64,000 bases of DNA from Cricetomys ansorgei (GCA_026225945.1 JAMJFZ010001868.1:7772501-7836500); one strand, 5' to 3'; counted from the first letter of the stretch, positions 48,247 to 61,904 are shown. The notes: generated by a model from the letters alone, not told the origin. Numbers and translations are program-made.

Positions 48247-49320
48247 CTAAGGGGAAAAAATGCGAGAAAGCCTAATTAAAAACACTTCTCCTGAGGCCAT
48301 AAGTTTGTATGCCTTTGCCTTGATTACACACATTCATTTGTGTTTATTTTAGTTGAGAACCACCTGGGGTTGACCCTATGTGCAAATCACGGCTCCATCA
48401 ATGTGACAGGAGACTGAAAAAAATGAATTACATATATTCTCTGCTTTCAAAAGCATTTCAGACTCTAGTGAAAGAGACAGGCGGTCCCTGACTTTTCTTT
48501 ATGAGTTAGAAGATGGCCAGAGGCAGCGCCCTATGCCTTGAACTTAGCCAGGGATCTGCAGAATGAATTGCAAGGAGCTGTTCAAAGCTCCATTCATTTT
48601 CTTAGCGTTTGAAAATGCAGGTACATGAGAGCTGTTCTAATTTAGGATTGACGTGGTATATGTGCAAATCCCCAGCCTCTGCCCTGGGTCAGCCACAGAT
48701 CACTTGTGGAGCACTATGAACCTGATCACGGCACACAGGAAACTTGTGATTTGGCCAGAGGATTACAAACGACTACAAAAGGTAGGAGCTGAGTGAGTTG
48801 GGGGAGTGATGTGTGTAGAATGAGGTAATTAATTAGACATTCAAGAATACAAACTACCACACTGGTTGTGCTTGTGGGAGATGCCTTCAAGTCCTGCCCA
48901 TGGCAGGAACTAGACAGTTAGAAATTCCATCTGGATGAAGAGCAAGACACAGAGCATATGCAGAGGCCATTTTCTATTCTTACTCCAGAAGATGCAAATG
49001 ATCCAAGAATGACTGATTATTCATCACTATTGAAGTTATGGGATAAATAAAATCTAAGTCAAAAAATGTCATGCTTCCAAACATTTAAATGCAAAATGTT
49101 ATACATATAACATAGACATTTCAAACAGAGAAGTAACCTGAGGGGAATTCTCTGTTGTTTAGAAATAACACCCATGAATCACTAATGTCAGCGTTTATAA
49201 CAGTAAAACAAAATAGATGAACTTGGTTGGTAAAACCCATGAAGTAATTTAGAATTCATTTAGCTTAAATGACTTGCAGGCATGTTAGTGCAGGGCGGAT
49301 GGCCGGGCCCAGCAGCTTAC
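48247..49320 (-). other. CORIN intron, 1074 bp
   Basis: GT-AG intron with no recognised repeat or other feature. Confidence 0.8.
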
Positions 49321-49431
49321 CACAGTCCCATTCATCTGAACTGTCGGAGCAGTCGGCCCTTCCATCACACCAGAGGTCACGTGGCACACACTCATGGTTG
49401 GCACATTCCAACTCATCATCCTGGCAAAATG
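49321..49431 (-). CDS. CORIN: CORIN coding exon: LDL-receptor class A repeat 7
   Basis: This 111-base exon, phase 1 on both sides, encodes (S)FCQDDELECANHECV, then RDLWCDGRADCSDSSDEWDC. It has six cysteines and the SDSSDE calcium motif. The acceptor is CCCTACCAG, with AG at 49432-49433. A second AG 11 bases further in (49421-49422) would break the frame, and the family register (KNCSFCQDDE) supports the first. The donor is GTAAGC. Confidence 0.93.
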
Positions 49432-51044
49432 CTGGTAGGGGTACCAGGAAGGGAGAAGACAGAAGTAGTTGAAAGAGCAGATGGAAGAGACCACAGGGAG
49501 AAAGTGAGCTCTGTTCACATAGACAGATTTTTTTTAGGGCTCCTTCTATTACATTACTCTCTGAGTCATGTATAAATCTCTCTTGGATTTTTAAAATTAC
49601 AGTAAATCTCCTTGATTGCCTACTTAGCCTCCATTTCCCTTCTTCCTTCCGTGAAAAGGAAACCTGATTTTGTCCAGGGCTCCATACCAGCCATCCCAAG
49701 CCCCAGAGGAAGGTCTTGATTAGTTTAACATCGGCATGGCATTTTTCTGACTCTTCTTATCTGAGAGTAATCATTAGTCCAGGATTAAAAGTGATCTCAT
49801 AACAGACCCTCCATCTATTATTTTATGATTGATGCATAGCAAAATAGCACCCACCCAAACTCTGCTGGCCAGGCCACGTGCCTTAGTCTGGAACTGAGCC
49901 AAACTGGAGGAGACAGCCTCTTCTAATCCCAGCCTAGGGCTGTGCTTTGCTTGTCTGTAGCGAATGTCTTTCTAATGTACACAAAGGTCCCTTACTACAG
50001 GCTGTGACTCTGCCCAGTGTTGACCTACAGGGAATTCCTTAGTGATATTCCAGAGAAAGGAGCAAAATCCCCTCTTCTTCCTACAGAATATGATCAAGGC
50101 AGCTCTTCAACTCAGGTGCTCTTGAATTGTCACTCATTAAGGCTGAGGTCAAGCTAAAATAAAGGAGTCGCAGACAAGATGATGTATTTCTACTATAGCC
50201 TCAAGGATTCCCTCTAAAGTGACTTTTACTATAATAAGACGTGACTGATGCACATAAAAGTAAATGTCTTCTGTTTTGTTATTTTTGAGTTGAATTTTCT
50301 GTTACTTATAAGTAAAATACCTTAAGAAAAATTTAACTAGTTCTAAAGATAATGACCGCACATCCATTAGACATAAAAGATTTCAAAACCACCATGAGAT
50401 AAGTGTAAAATTTTAATGGTCTTCTGATGTTTTCTTCATGTATGTATAGTTACCTCTAAAACTCAGTGCACATGCTATTATATATTTTCCTTTACTCAGT
50501 TGCCGTGTTTGGGATCAGTGTCCTTTGAAGCACATCTCTTAAGTCTCAATTCTGTGGGGCTATTGGAAAGCTGAAGAACTGCTGTTTAAAAAGTGAAGCT
50601 GTGAGGGACATCTTGCAGTCTGAACCAAAATAAACCTAACTTCTTAAACTGATTCTCTCAGGTGTCCTATTAACTAATGGGAAACTAACACATCAATTAA
50701 AGATATGTGATAAACCCAGGTCACATTATTCTTCAGTAGTGTGCGTTTAATGTTGATATATCGCTTCATCTTATTTTATGTCTTCCATTTTTGAATTTAA
50801 TGTTTAATTTAACGTATTTTAATGTTTCCATATTGTTAGAATAATATGTGTATGTATTTTATAGGCATTTGTCTTCTTGGAATATATGCTTTTATAGACA
50901 TAACTTTAGTCAAAAGAACTAAACAAACTAAAATCTTTAGATATGTATCTCCAAATTTCTAGCTTATATTTAGAATGAGACAATGGTTATTTAAAATTAA
51001 AAAAAAAAAAAAAACACTGTTAACAAATTCATGAAGGCACTTAC
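49432..51044 (-). other. CORIN intron, 1613 bp
   Basis: GT-AG intron. AT-rich, with an A-run at about 50999-51014 (a T-run in CORIN RNA). Nothing else is recognised. Confidence 0.8.
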
Positions 51045-51158
51045 AGCAGTTTTTTTCATCCATGCTGTCAGGGCAGTCTGGAAATCCATCACAGATCAAT
51101 GTATGCTTCAGGCATTGCTTATTGGATGGACATTCCCAAAGACCTCTCTCTTTACAAC
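51045..51158 (-). CDS. CORIN: CORIN coding exon: LDL-receptor class A repeat 6
   Basis: This 114-base exon, phase 1 on both sides, encodes GCKERGLWECPSNKQCL followed by ICDGFPDCPDSMDEKNC. All six cysteines are present. The usual SDE is MDE, as in human corin (YMDEKNC), so this is a family trait and not damage. The acceptor is GTTTCCAG and the donor is GTAAGT. Confidence 0.94.
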
Positions 51159-53528
51159 CTGGAAACAGAAGAAAAAGCTGTTAGTGATAGATGCACACAG
51201 AAAATGACAGTGATATTTAATCAAATAAGGCAAAAAGAAAAAATTTAGCACAAAGACCTAATTTCTTCTTGAAGAGTTTGGACATCTGGAATTAGTATGA
51301 ATAACATGGTTTTGAAAGCAGGAGCATCCAGTAGTCTCCATCCTGCACAGAGCAGCTCTCCTAACAGAAGACCCAAACCAACATATGGAAATAGGAAAAA
51401 GTGAAAAAGCAGCTATGCAGTAGCACCCTTCCTGAGCTGTTCCTCGTGCTTTCTCAGTCAACTTGCCAGCTTGCAAGGCTCATCTCTAAAGCAAGTTACA
51501 CTTTTAAACAATATGCTTAAACCTAGAGATGTAAATGCGTGCAATCTTAAATGTAATTTCTGTCTGCAAACTAAGGGGCCGTCTGTATGTTTCACAAAAG
51601 AGGCTCCTTTGTATGCTAGGTATCTACAAAACTCATTTAAGAGCCAGGTGCAGAAGACATTACTTTGTAGCGGCCAGAGATCTGAGATTGAAAACCTCAT
51701 CAATAGTATAGGAAATGGTTATGGTTTGGAAAAGATCAGGACTGTGAGTCTACAACTTGAACTTCAGTTCTACTCTGAGGAACACAAACTTAGACTACAC
51801 TTACTACACAACATTTGATTTAAATGCAAGCGTTCATGTCTACTAAGAAAATGCTAAGATTCTCCTGCAACTAGATGTTCAAGAAAATCTGTGGTCTTCA
51901 TCATCCTCTGAGAGTATGAAAGAAAAGATTCCATAGCTTTAAACTGTTACATGTTTTTGTCTTTTGAGATGGTTCCGCTGGGTAGTCAAGGTCTTCCTCA
52001 AACTCAAGATCAACCTGTCTGGTTATAGACAAGTTCTCTCTTGACCTTTGTGATGTCAGTCATTTCTCCTAAAACAGTGGTTAGCATCTGATACGTGGTT
52101 AATTCAAATGCAGCTTCACCTCATTTAAGGAACAAAAAAACTGCTTCCAAGGAAAATATAATTTAAGGTAACTAAAATGCAAAGCAATGACTGAATAAGG
52201 ATACTCTTTAAAGTTTTCTCATCAGGCCTAGCAAAAGAATTCAGAGAATTCTGTTATGGATGATTAACTCAGGATTCTTGGAATCTATTACGAGAAAAAA
52301 GAATCTCACTGTTAAAAATAGTCATTTAAAACAAGTATCAAAATACTTCACCAGAATAGAAATTTTACTGAGCTAAAATTAGATTTAGAGTGTTCTCATC
52401 ACTGAAATATGTAAGAGATAAATAGTGAGAGTCCTTTAATGGTTGATCATCTGGAGTGTTCTTAGGTCCAGACATCAAGGAGCTCATGGTCATGGTATTT
52501 GGACTTTTAAACTAGCAGAGAATGCCAACCCAACCTGCAATGTTTTGATGACAATGCCTTCTAGAGATTCAAAAAGGACCCTGAAATTTGCCCATGTGCC
52601 TCAGCTCCTGCCCAACAGCTTAAACTTCTCATTACACAATGAAAAAGCAGAGCAGATACAGAAGGTCTGATGTCCCATACAGCCACTATGCTAGTGGGGG
52701 CATGAGAGACACAAGCCTGATGCAAGGAGATGTTTGAAATGAATGGATTTGTACACTTGGAAAGGACTAATATAAAACCGACACGGAAACAGATCACTGG
52801 GAAAACAGCAGTATGTGCTCATGAGCAGTACTGGGCGGTGGTATTCACTATCTACTGTGTATCTGCATTCTCCAACCCTAAATGAGTACTCTGTGGGCAT
52901 TAATGTTTCTTTTTGCACATTTTCCTTTGTTAGAAAAGTTTCTTCCACCAAACGTCTCTCGGAGAGAGAGATGGTGAGAACAGATGAAATAGAACAAAAG
53001 GAGATCGTGATATTTGTCATGTGGAAGATAATATTATTTGTGAATAAACCACTTGGTCTATAAAGTATTGATGTAAGTGTGTGTTTAGTGTGTGTTCTAA
53101 GAGCAATGTGCAAGAATCCTTCTAAAAACAGATGTGGATGACATAAGATGTTTCATGAAGCTTTAGGTTATGAGACCAAATAGCAGTGGCTGGTAGAACA
53201 ACCTTCATCAAGAACATGGGCAACTGTAAGGCACACAAGGAAGACAGAGCTAGACACTTGTCAAATCCTAATTTATCCAGAACTTTCCTACTTCAAGCAT
53301 CAAATTTTTCTCGTCTCAAGAAGCCCACTGGTCCCCAGGCAAACTGGGATGGCTAGTTGCTTTAAATTGGCTTAGCATTTTGTTCACTAAGCATTCTGTT
53401 CACTATCCCTCTCATTCTTGCAGACACTATGAAACAAACTTTCCTGCCAGAGGCAGGCGCCTCCTGAATTGGATATCTGGTTCCTCTACCAAAAATATTG
53501 GCTTTTTTTATGTAACGACAGTGAATTG

Positions 53529-53531
<3 letters not shown>

Positions 53532-53583
<52 letters not shown>

Positions 53584-53588
53584 TGTGT
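53532..53588. repeat. (GT)n microsatellite
   Basis: About 57 bases of GT with one TATG interruption near the right end. Confidence 0.96.
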
Positions 53589-56500
53589 TAGCTTTTTCAC
53601 TGTTGAGCCAATATATGGTTCTATTGATATCAGGCCTGCAGCAAGTAAGCATTCAGCAGGTAAAGCAAAAGCCTATTCACCTTGTGGCATCCAAGAAGCA
53701 TAAAGAGACACAGAAACCCAGGGCACAGTAACACAATGTATCCTCAAGGATATACTGCCAATACTTCCTCCAATAAGACACATACTCCAAAGTTCCTATC
53801 ACCTGCCATTAATGTCACTGAATTATGGATCTATCCATGGATTAATCTACAGACTGAGTTGGGATCCTCAGGATCCAGTGAACTCTCAGTGAGAAGTTCT
53901 ACTAGCCAGGGATCAATGACATTCATATCTAAGGCATAACCCTAAAACAAATACTCTTGTTGAGTAAAAATCTTAGTTATGCAAATACATGCTCCACTCA
54001 TCTTCTTAACTGCAAGAAATGAAATGTACATTGACCTTCAGACCAGAAATGCTTACAAGGGGGAAGGACAAAATGTGATTCTGGGTCTTTAACTTGCTGA
54101 TGGGTGAGGCAATTCAGATCCAGAGACTCTGGACCAGAGTCTTCCCTAGGAAAGAACTGTGGCTGTAATCTTAGAGTAAATCACATGAGTTGGAACAGCC
54201 AGTGCTCAGGGACAGCAGGTATGAAGACCCTGCAAGGGTGTATGTGACTCTGACTCCTTCCCAGGGCTCATCTTAGCGGGTGGCATAGATGGCCTCCATC
54301 TCTGCCGGGCTCTAAGCATTGACCATCATCAGCCTCAACACTGATCCTATAGATATGGCCTATGTCTTTAATCTTGGCAGGTTTTTCAAGTCTTTTCTTT
54401 CCTAGGGAGCGTGCATTACACATCCTCTTCAACACATTGTGGCATTTTGATGCCCTATGAAGAGGCAGGCACAGGGACTAGTGAGGCTTCAACCATAGGT
54501 GGAGGATCCCTCTCAATGGCTGAAATTCTGGACACAAGAGAATCCATTCCCAAACAACCACTGTCTCTAGGACAAGAAACTTTCCTCATACACATGCCTC
54601 TGGTGAAAGCTGGGGACTTTGTCCCCCTCCCTTTTGGACATGCCATGCTATGCCAGTCCACTCTATACTGCCAAAATTAGCTGTCTGAAATTAGACCAAA
54701 CTGAACAAGGTTCCTTCTCCAAGCAAGATGCAGAAGGTTAATTTAGAAGGGAAATACCTCTTAGATCCCTTACTACCATGACAAGTGGGTTCCTGGCCAT
54801 TATGTTCTGAGGATCAGACTGGGCACATTATGCGTCTTTGGGTTATAAAAGATAAAGAAGGGTGCATCACAATATGCAAGTGAGTTTTAGAGGAGGGAAC
54901 TGGCAAGCTAAAATCGTCAGGTCCTCTAAATGTTGAGTCTGGACGCCACGTCTAAGTCTCTACAGATCACTCTACCGTTCCAAGCTGTCCATCCAATACA
55001 CAGCATATGACGCTGACACATGAACCAAGTAGACACCAAGGGGAGAGATTATGCTTCTCCTTTAGCAGGGAACAGTTAGGCCTGTTCAGAGATCAGAAAT
55101 CAAATCCCCAGATTCACCCTAGAAGCACATTTAGCGTTCTGCCCCATGTACAGACACAATAACTCCTCTGATGGGTACAGAGCAGAGCAGGCTTTTCCAT
55201 ACGCAAAGCCTTTCTGTGTGATAAATTACCTCAGTGCTCTCAAGGAGTTCAAAAATATGCAAAAAACTTTCCTAAAATTTCCCAAGTAGCACAGTAATGA
55301 TTCACTAAGCACTGCGCCCCACCCCCCCCCCACCCAAGAGGATGGGACTCTGAGAAATAGTTCTGGTTACATCCAAACTTTTTGCTTCATCTGAGTTTAA
55401 TAAAAAACCAAAGATAGTTGACAAAAGTATTTTTTGTTAATTTAAAGATAAATGAAAAGTCACTCAGCAATTTGTATTGCTATGAATCCTTTCTCTGCAA
55501 AGGGGGTTTTGTTATTTAATACTCAGAAGACTGATGCTAGTATTTGTGATGCGTTATTCAGGTAATTAAAGATTTTTTATTTTTACATTAGATATAAAAA
55601 ATTGCTTAAATAATATTCTCGTTAAATGGTCCCACCGAGAAAAACCCATTGTCTGCATCAGAGCACAGGTACACCCCACATTTATACAATAGTTCACTCA
55701 GACTGTGGTCATAAACCCTAAATGAAAGCCATACGCAGTCAATGGTAACGTGTGATGGCAAAAGTCAAACACAGGAATCATTGCTTTTTTCTTTATGTTT
55801 TTCATGCTTGCTTCTCTGTTCTGGACTGGTTGGTCGCCATTGTTTGGCGCATGGAGAGTGTTATGCTGAAAATAAGCCGATTTTATCAACTTGCCAGTTT
55901 AACTGTATGTGGGTGTGTTATATAGTTGTACTGACAAACTATTAACCTGTAGGATGAAGAAACGTTTCTGTACTCACACTGTTGGTTCTGCTAATCCCCC
56001 CCACGTCCAGAGGCTTCCTTCCTGTGAGTCAGTGCCTCAGTGTTAGCAAACCTGACAACAACACTGGTTTACATGAGCAGTTGCAACAACAAAAATTTCA
56101 TTATGCCAGCAATAGCCTGTTAGTGAGCAAAATTCTCATTGCTAAGTTCTCACACACATTTGTTTTGAAAGTGTATCTATAATTTATGTGCTTTTGATAA
56201 TTACATTTTCAGCTTCAAAATTGCTAAAGAAATACAGAATCCATTTAATTTCGAACACATCAACTGTTTCATAACTGAAGTAAGGGTAGTTTCGAGAGGA
56301 AAACCCAATAATGTTGTTAAAGCTTCTATGTGAACTGTAGCTTTATGACTCCCAATCCCAAGCACTGAGTGCCTTCAATGCAAGACACACAGGACAAATT
56401 GGAGAGACGAGAAACGCGGAATGCAACCCAGGTTCCCTGCCTACATTTCTACTTAGGCATGCGTGCATAAGAAAACAGAGGCTAACAGCAGAGCCCAGAG

Positions 56501-56999
56501 CTGGAGATGGAATACCCGTCCAGAGTCCCTCGGGGCCTTTTGACCTGACTTCCTTTTCTAGTCATCAGCGGCACGTCTTCCCAGCACGCTGGGCAACCCG
56601 CATGAGTTCGTGTGTGCCAAGGCAGAACTTGTCCGTCACTGGTCACTTTGGAAAAACTCAGTACAAATTTTCTCATGTAAATTTTTATTATTAAAACAAC
56701 TGATTCAGCTCCAAGTGAATTAACTTCTTATCAGTTTTTAACTTTTTAAGTCAGAGATGTCAATGGCAGGCATGATGCTTTGAAAGTGAGACAAAGCTTA
56801 GTTTATCACTGTGGTATTCTGCTAACTGTAGGATTAAAGTTTTAATGCAAACTCATCATTTAACTAGACTCTTGATATTTTAGGGTCATTTAAATACCCT
56901 AAATATAGAACTGTGAATTTATATTTCATAATATGTTTTAGAATGTGAATCATTTATTCTTGGCAAGATATATTTTATTTGTTTTGTTCTGTTTTTGTT

Positions 57000-57150
57000 T
57001 TCTTGACTTAAGGCCTTATGTAGCAGTCCAGGTTAGCTTCAAACTCATCGTACAATTGACGATAACCTTGAACTCTCAACCTCTCACCTCCACCTCCCAC
57101 GCATGTTGGGATTTCAGGTGTGCACCACCAAGCAGCATAAGCCATTGTTT
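57000..57150 (-). mobile_element. Degraded B1-like SINE
   Basis: GGCCTTATGTAGCAGTCCAG, GTTAGCTTCAAACTCATCG and ATGTTGGGATTTCAGGTGTG, then CACCACCAAGCA, preserve B1 order with many changes. Confidence 0.6.
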
Positions 57151-58126
57151 TTTAAACTAAGCATTTGCCAAATATTTAGTCACCTGCTAAGTATTTAGAA
57201 TCAGTCACCACAATAGTCACATAAGCACTTTGAGCAATCTAAAAACAATCCGTGTTAAATCATTCCTTAGAACAACACAGCCCAGCCAAGTACTTAAGTG
57301 AAAATCCAATACATTCTAGATACACTATTGACATGACGGTTGGTGAATTTTATATTTTTGGTGAGTATATATATTTTACAGAGAGCTCACAAACTGACAG
57401 ACGATAGTAAGTTCTCAAATTATTAAATATTGCTCCATAGCAAAATTACACTGACCTCTCTACCATCATCCTGATAGCAGTAATCTTCCAGAACATGCGC
57501 GTGTCCGTATTTATAGTAGCTGATAGTGGTTTAGTTGATTGCTTACGGCATTTTGTCTTGATCAGGAGGACAATGTTTACTACAAAAATTCATTTTGAGG
57601 GGGAAGGCAACATTTCATACTTCAGAGCCAGCAGAATAAAATGATCTTAAAAGATGTATCGCCTTATGTGCTTCCAATGACTGAAAGTGTCGATTTTTCT
57701 TTGGGAGTATGACAGGCTAAATGATCATGAGCAAGCTGGCTTTTAGATAGCACTTCGGTCATTCTGCTCTGTGCCAGGCATTGTCTGTTTTCTGCTCCCT
57801 GGAACACAGCTCAAAGAATCACAGTTCCAGGAAAATAAACTAAGAATGGCTGCGTTCAAATTGCGACTCTGGGGCTCAATAGCGCAGCTGTCAAGGAGAG
57901 TTTTATCCTGTCCAACAGAGGCAAAGTGAGAGAGGCATGAAAATGAATCTGAATTAAATGTGAGTGGTGGTGTCTGAACTGACTTCATGGATGTAGATAC
58001 CTGGTTACAGCTCGGGAAGGCTGTGCTAGGATATTATTCTTCCCATAAACCGTATAACAACTGCTTTGCAATTTAATAACAAAAAATGGCTGCTCACGTT
58101 TGTGAACTGCTCCTGTTTTCTTTTAC

Positions 58127-58165
58127 TATATAGATATATAGATAGATACATAGATATACATAGAT

Positions 58166-58200
<35 letters not shown>

Positions 58201-58220
58201 CATAGATAGATAGATAGATA
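58127..58220. repeat. (GATA)n microsatellite, array 1
   Basis: About 90 bases of GATA units with CATA interruptions, about 240 bases from the LDLRA-5 exon. Confidence 0.95.
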
Positions 58221-58460
58221 CTATATATATTGTTTTAAGGCTATAAATTGAAATTTAATTTTATTATACACTAAAATATAATTTAGTAGAAAAATCCTAT
58301 CAATCCGTGCCTTCTGTCTGCTCATTTCAGAAGTAAATGCACTAATATTAGACCAGATGCCACTTCCTAGAACAGGCAAATGGTTCATGTATCCAACATA
58401 ATGCCCTGTTCTTGGCGGCTACTATTGTACATTAACGAAAATGCCGCCTGGCATACATAC

Positions 58461-58568
58461 CACAGTTCTCTTCGTCACTGTCGTCATCACAGTCAGCCTG
58501 GCCGTCACATCTTCTGGAACCCAGCACACAGCGTCCTGAGTGGCACTTGAAGTGACTCGGTGAGCATT
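58461..58568 (-). CDS. CORIN: CORIN coding exon: LDL-receptor class A repeat 5
   Basis: This 108-base exon, phase 1 on both sides, encodes one complete LDLRA module starting ECSPSHFKCHSGRCVL. Six cysteines and the calcium-binding acidic run CDDDSDEENC are present. The acceptor is TTTTGACAG and the donor is GTATGT. The preceding VE joins to EC to match corin. Confidence 0.94.
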
Positions 58569-59270
58569 CTGTCAAAAAGCAGTGCTGCTCTCAGTGAACC
58601 GAATTCCAAAGACGTCATCTAACCCTATTTCCATTTGGGGTGTGGTGAATGGGCAAGTTCTAAAGAGAGGTCTCCACACAGCTGAAATGCCTGAAGTTCA
58701 CTCGGCTTTCTTCTCTCTGCTAATGTCCATCCTTCTCCATCCTTGGTACTATCTCGCACATCAGCACTTAACACCTGTGCTTTGCAGTAGCTAATGACCT
58801 TCCTAAATGGACACCTAACAATGACCTGAGCCTGAAATTCCTTGAGCAAACCATGATCCTAACCTCTCAGAAGTTCTATTCTTTCGTTTGATGGGCCAGC
58901 CCCCAAGGCCACTTTTCTATTAACAATCCTACACTGCCTTCTCACTTGGAAGAACCAAGGGTTGGTGTTTATCATGAGCTTCTTGACTCTTAAAACAGTG
59001 TCCACAAGTAGCCAGCTCTGACTAAGCTGATCTCTGAGTTCATTTCTCTTCCTTAAAATCATTTTACGTGTGATAGTAATGATGACAGCTAACAGATAAG
59101 TGCCAGCATATCCTAGGGGAATCGGGCAGTTCTTAGCATTACTCAACAATGCAGCCTAACTGGCAACTAAATAGAAAGTCAGCAGCAAAACCTCCCAAGC
59201 TTAGACTGCAAAAAGTGGCTGACATGTTCATCTGTGCTAATGCCCTGCTGGAATAAACCGGAACATTAAC
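58569..59270 (-). other. CORIN intron, 702 bp
   Basis: GT-AG intron with the GTTAAT donor. No repeat or other feature recognised. Confidence 0.8.
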
Positions 59271-59416
59271 CTTCCACATCTTCATTGGGCAGGAGGCAAG
59301 TTTGATTGTCTGAAGTTTCCTCTGGAAATTGGTTGCAGTCTGTGTCTTCAGGCCACTGGAGGCCTACAATCCCAAGAAAAGACTCACAGCGCTCTTTGGA
59401 GTGCTCACACAGGACT
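59271..59416 (-). CDS. CORIN: CORIN coding exon: frizzled domain 2, second part
   Basis: This 146-base exon opens with the A that completes the Arg codon and encodes VLCEHSKERCESFLGIVGLQ, then WPEDTDCNQFPEE and NQTCLLPNEDVE, ending on the first base of Glu. It supplies the remaining frizzled cysteines and a sequon (NQT). The acceptor is GCCTGTAG. The donor is GTTAAT, weaker than its neighbours. A GATA array starts about 90 bases upstream of the exon in transcript orientation. Confidence 0.93.
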
Positions 59417-59505
59417 CTACAGGCAGAAAGACATGTCAGAAGCCATATAGCTCCACAGAAAAGGTGTGCTCAGAATGCAGTTGGGGTTTAATTCTATGAG
59501 CGGCT

Positions 59506-59509
59506 AGAT

Positions 59510-59576
<67 letters not shown>

Positions 59577-59590
59577 GGAGGTGTGTAGAA

Positions 59591-59622
<32 letters not shown>
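59506..59622. repeat. (GATA)n array 2 followed by (AC)n
   Basis: About 72 bases of near-perfect GATA (59506-59577), a 14-base spacer, then about 31 bases of AC. It starts about 90 bases from the frizzled-2 exon. Confidence 0.96.
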
Positions 59623-59624
<2 letters not shown>

Positions 59625-60965
59625 ATATAATAAACAGGTACGTAGGAAACCCAAATGAGCAATATATCTACAAAAAGGATCCATTTGCTTTCACCAAGAT
59701 AAACTGCTCTGAAGACCGAAAAATGAAATTGTCTCCAAGATTCAGATCCCTTTCCCTTTGGCTTTGTGCTTCTCTGTCTTTCAGGCAAACGCTCTCCAGG
59801 CTTTAGTTCTAAGCAGAGGAATGCCCAGCATCACTCCCTGTAGTCTGTCCTATGGACCATGAGCCCACACAAGAGCCTCCAGCTGAGCACTCCTCTGATG
59901 AGTGGTGCATGTGGGCAGGGGGTTTCATGTGCTGTGCTGGCTTACCCTGGGCTCTGCCTCTGTTTCCCCTTCTTCAGCTTCCATCAACACTTCTTGCTTG
60001 TTCTAAAGATAAAACTCAATTTCTAGTTTGGGTTTGGAATTTTCAACAAAGATGATTATGGGCCATTCTCATATTCAGTTTGCAAAACTGCCAAGTTCAA
60101 CATTATTCAGGCACTACCTTTTGGATTAGATTTTTGCTGCAGGTATGCAACAAATGGACCAACTCAGCTGTAGCTGCCAATTTAAAGTAACTATTGACTC
60201 TACTCCTTCTTAATTTTATTATAAAATGGAAATAATACTAACAACATCACCAAAAGTTCAAGGAAGTTCTTGTCAAAATCTGTGTGGCCCTCAGCAGTAG
60301 GCACCCACCACAACAGTGCAGCCTCAGTCAAAGAGGATTTTGAATATGAGGCATAATAACCCTCAAGCTTTGATCACATTGGGAGGGCTCGGCGAGATTG
60401 GTTCTCTTCAGCTGTGCAACTTGAAAATTAAATATTAATGTTACTAAACAGACAGCAAAATCAGCTATGTGTTAATTCATAAACTTAGGAGCATATTAGT
60501 TTGTCATAATAAAATAGTTTTACGAATAAATATTAAAGCATTCCTTTTGGTGGCACTGAAGTTGCAAGACATATCATTAAAGCTAAGAAGAAACAGAATT
60601 AAAGTCGCCAAAAAGTTTATCAACATGTTCATTCAATGATATGTCAGAACCATTTGCAACTCAGTTATTTTAGGCTATAAAACTTAAACCATGAAATTCT
60701 ATATGGATACACACATATACACATATATATGGGTATAGCTGTAGGAAAGATTGGTGCATTAGGAGAATTTTATGTACATATAAAAAGAAAATCAAACACA
60801 GATTGGAAAGTCCTATTCAAAGTAGGTATTCACTATTATCACTGAACTTGCTTAGCAAATATAGAATAAGATTTACAAAGAACATTTCAACATGAAATCA
60901 GTAGACTCTCTAACAATACTCTGAAGGACATGTAACACAACTTTTCAGAATTACTTTTGTCCAAG

Positions 60966-60990
60966 TTTTTTTTTTTTTTTTTTTTTTTTT
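60966..60990. repeat. T25 homopolymer
   Basis: 25 consecutive T on the + strand. No SINE body is attached that I can recognise. Confidence 0.9.
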
Positions 60991-61904
60991 GCCAAATTTT
61001 ACTCTCCTCATCTTGTATGATTTGTTCAGCTGCTCGAGTCATTCTGAAATCTTATTGTTTCCTGCCCTGACTCCAGAGATACCCCTACTTCATCATCCAC
61101 CTAATATACAGTCTTAAATTTATTGTCTTCCCATCTGTCCACTACGTTGGTTTTATTTCGTTTTTTTAAAGCTCTGTGTGACTTCTGATCCCGACATATG
61201 GTTTCTGTAGTCAGCGCTCACATTCCAGCAAGCACGTCTGCATAGCCACCCTGAATGCAAGGCAACAGAGCAGAGGTATGAACAGTGACTTCCGGGATAG
61301 TCATCTCAGATATGCACTTCTCTAACTTGCAGCACAGAAGGGGACACGGCTGCCACCAAGCAACTGAGTCCATGAGCTATCTTCAGAGCTACACCAGCCA
61401 CCATAGAGCTTTCAGCCAATGCAGGGGTCTTGGTATTTATTTAACATCACAATCCATCCTCGAACTCTCAATACAACAAAACTCAACAAACAAAACAACT
61501 ATTTCACCAGTGAAAGGACCTGAGGTCCAAAGAGACCGAGGAATGTGTCTTAAGAGCACAACGCAGCTAGAGAAAGCTTGAAGCTGCCAATGGACTCCAC
61601 AGCAGTAGTACTGGCCCTCAGGATATTGTTCAGACCTGAGATTCAAGCTCTGTTCTTGAGATGCTGTCTTTCCTTCATCCAGACAGGCAGGGAAATGTCA
61701 GTGATGTGCATCACTGTCCCACCTGCGGACTGCTAGTCCGTCTCCCCATGTAGTCGCACTTAACTTGTAAGCATTACCAGTATCCTAAACACACTGATAA
61801 AGAATTAATTATCAATTAACAATTTATTAACAATTAATCTCCCAAAGTGAACACATCAGCGTTTCCAGACACAGCCCCTTCATTGGCTCCCTCATGCCTT
61901 CCTT

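Larger units (their letters stand above)
51159..58460 (-). other. CORIN intron, 7302 bp
   Basis: Contains a faint B1-like fragment (about 51953-52035), a GT microsatellite (53532-53588), a C-rich run (about 55318-55336), an old B1-like SINE (about 57000-57150) and a GATA array (58127-58220). Most of the stretch is unique-looking sequence without coding signal. Confidence 0.75.

Noticed and set aside
49421..49422. Alternative AG acceptor 11 bases inside the LDLRA-7 exon
   Set aside because: Using it would shift the frame and lose the first cysteine of the module. The upstream AG at 49432-49433 restores the family sequence.
49265..49699. 144-codon open frame on the - strand
   Set aside because: Only 49321-49431 is coding (LDLRA 7). 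The rest is intron read-through on both sides of good splice sites.
52691..53113. 140-codon open frame on the - strand
   Set aside because: No homology I recognise, no splice context in CORIN phase, and the residue composition is random-looking.
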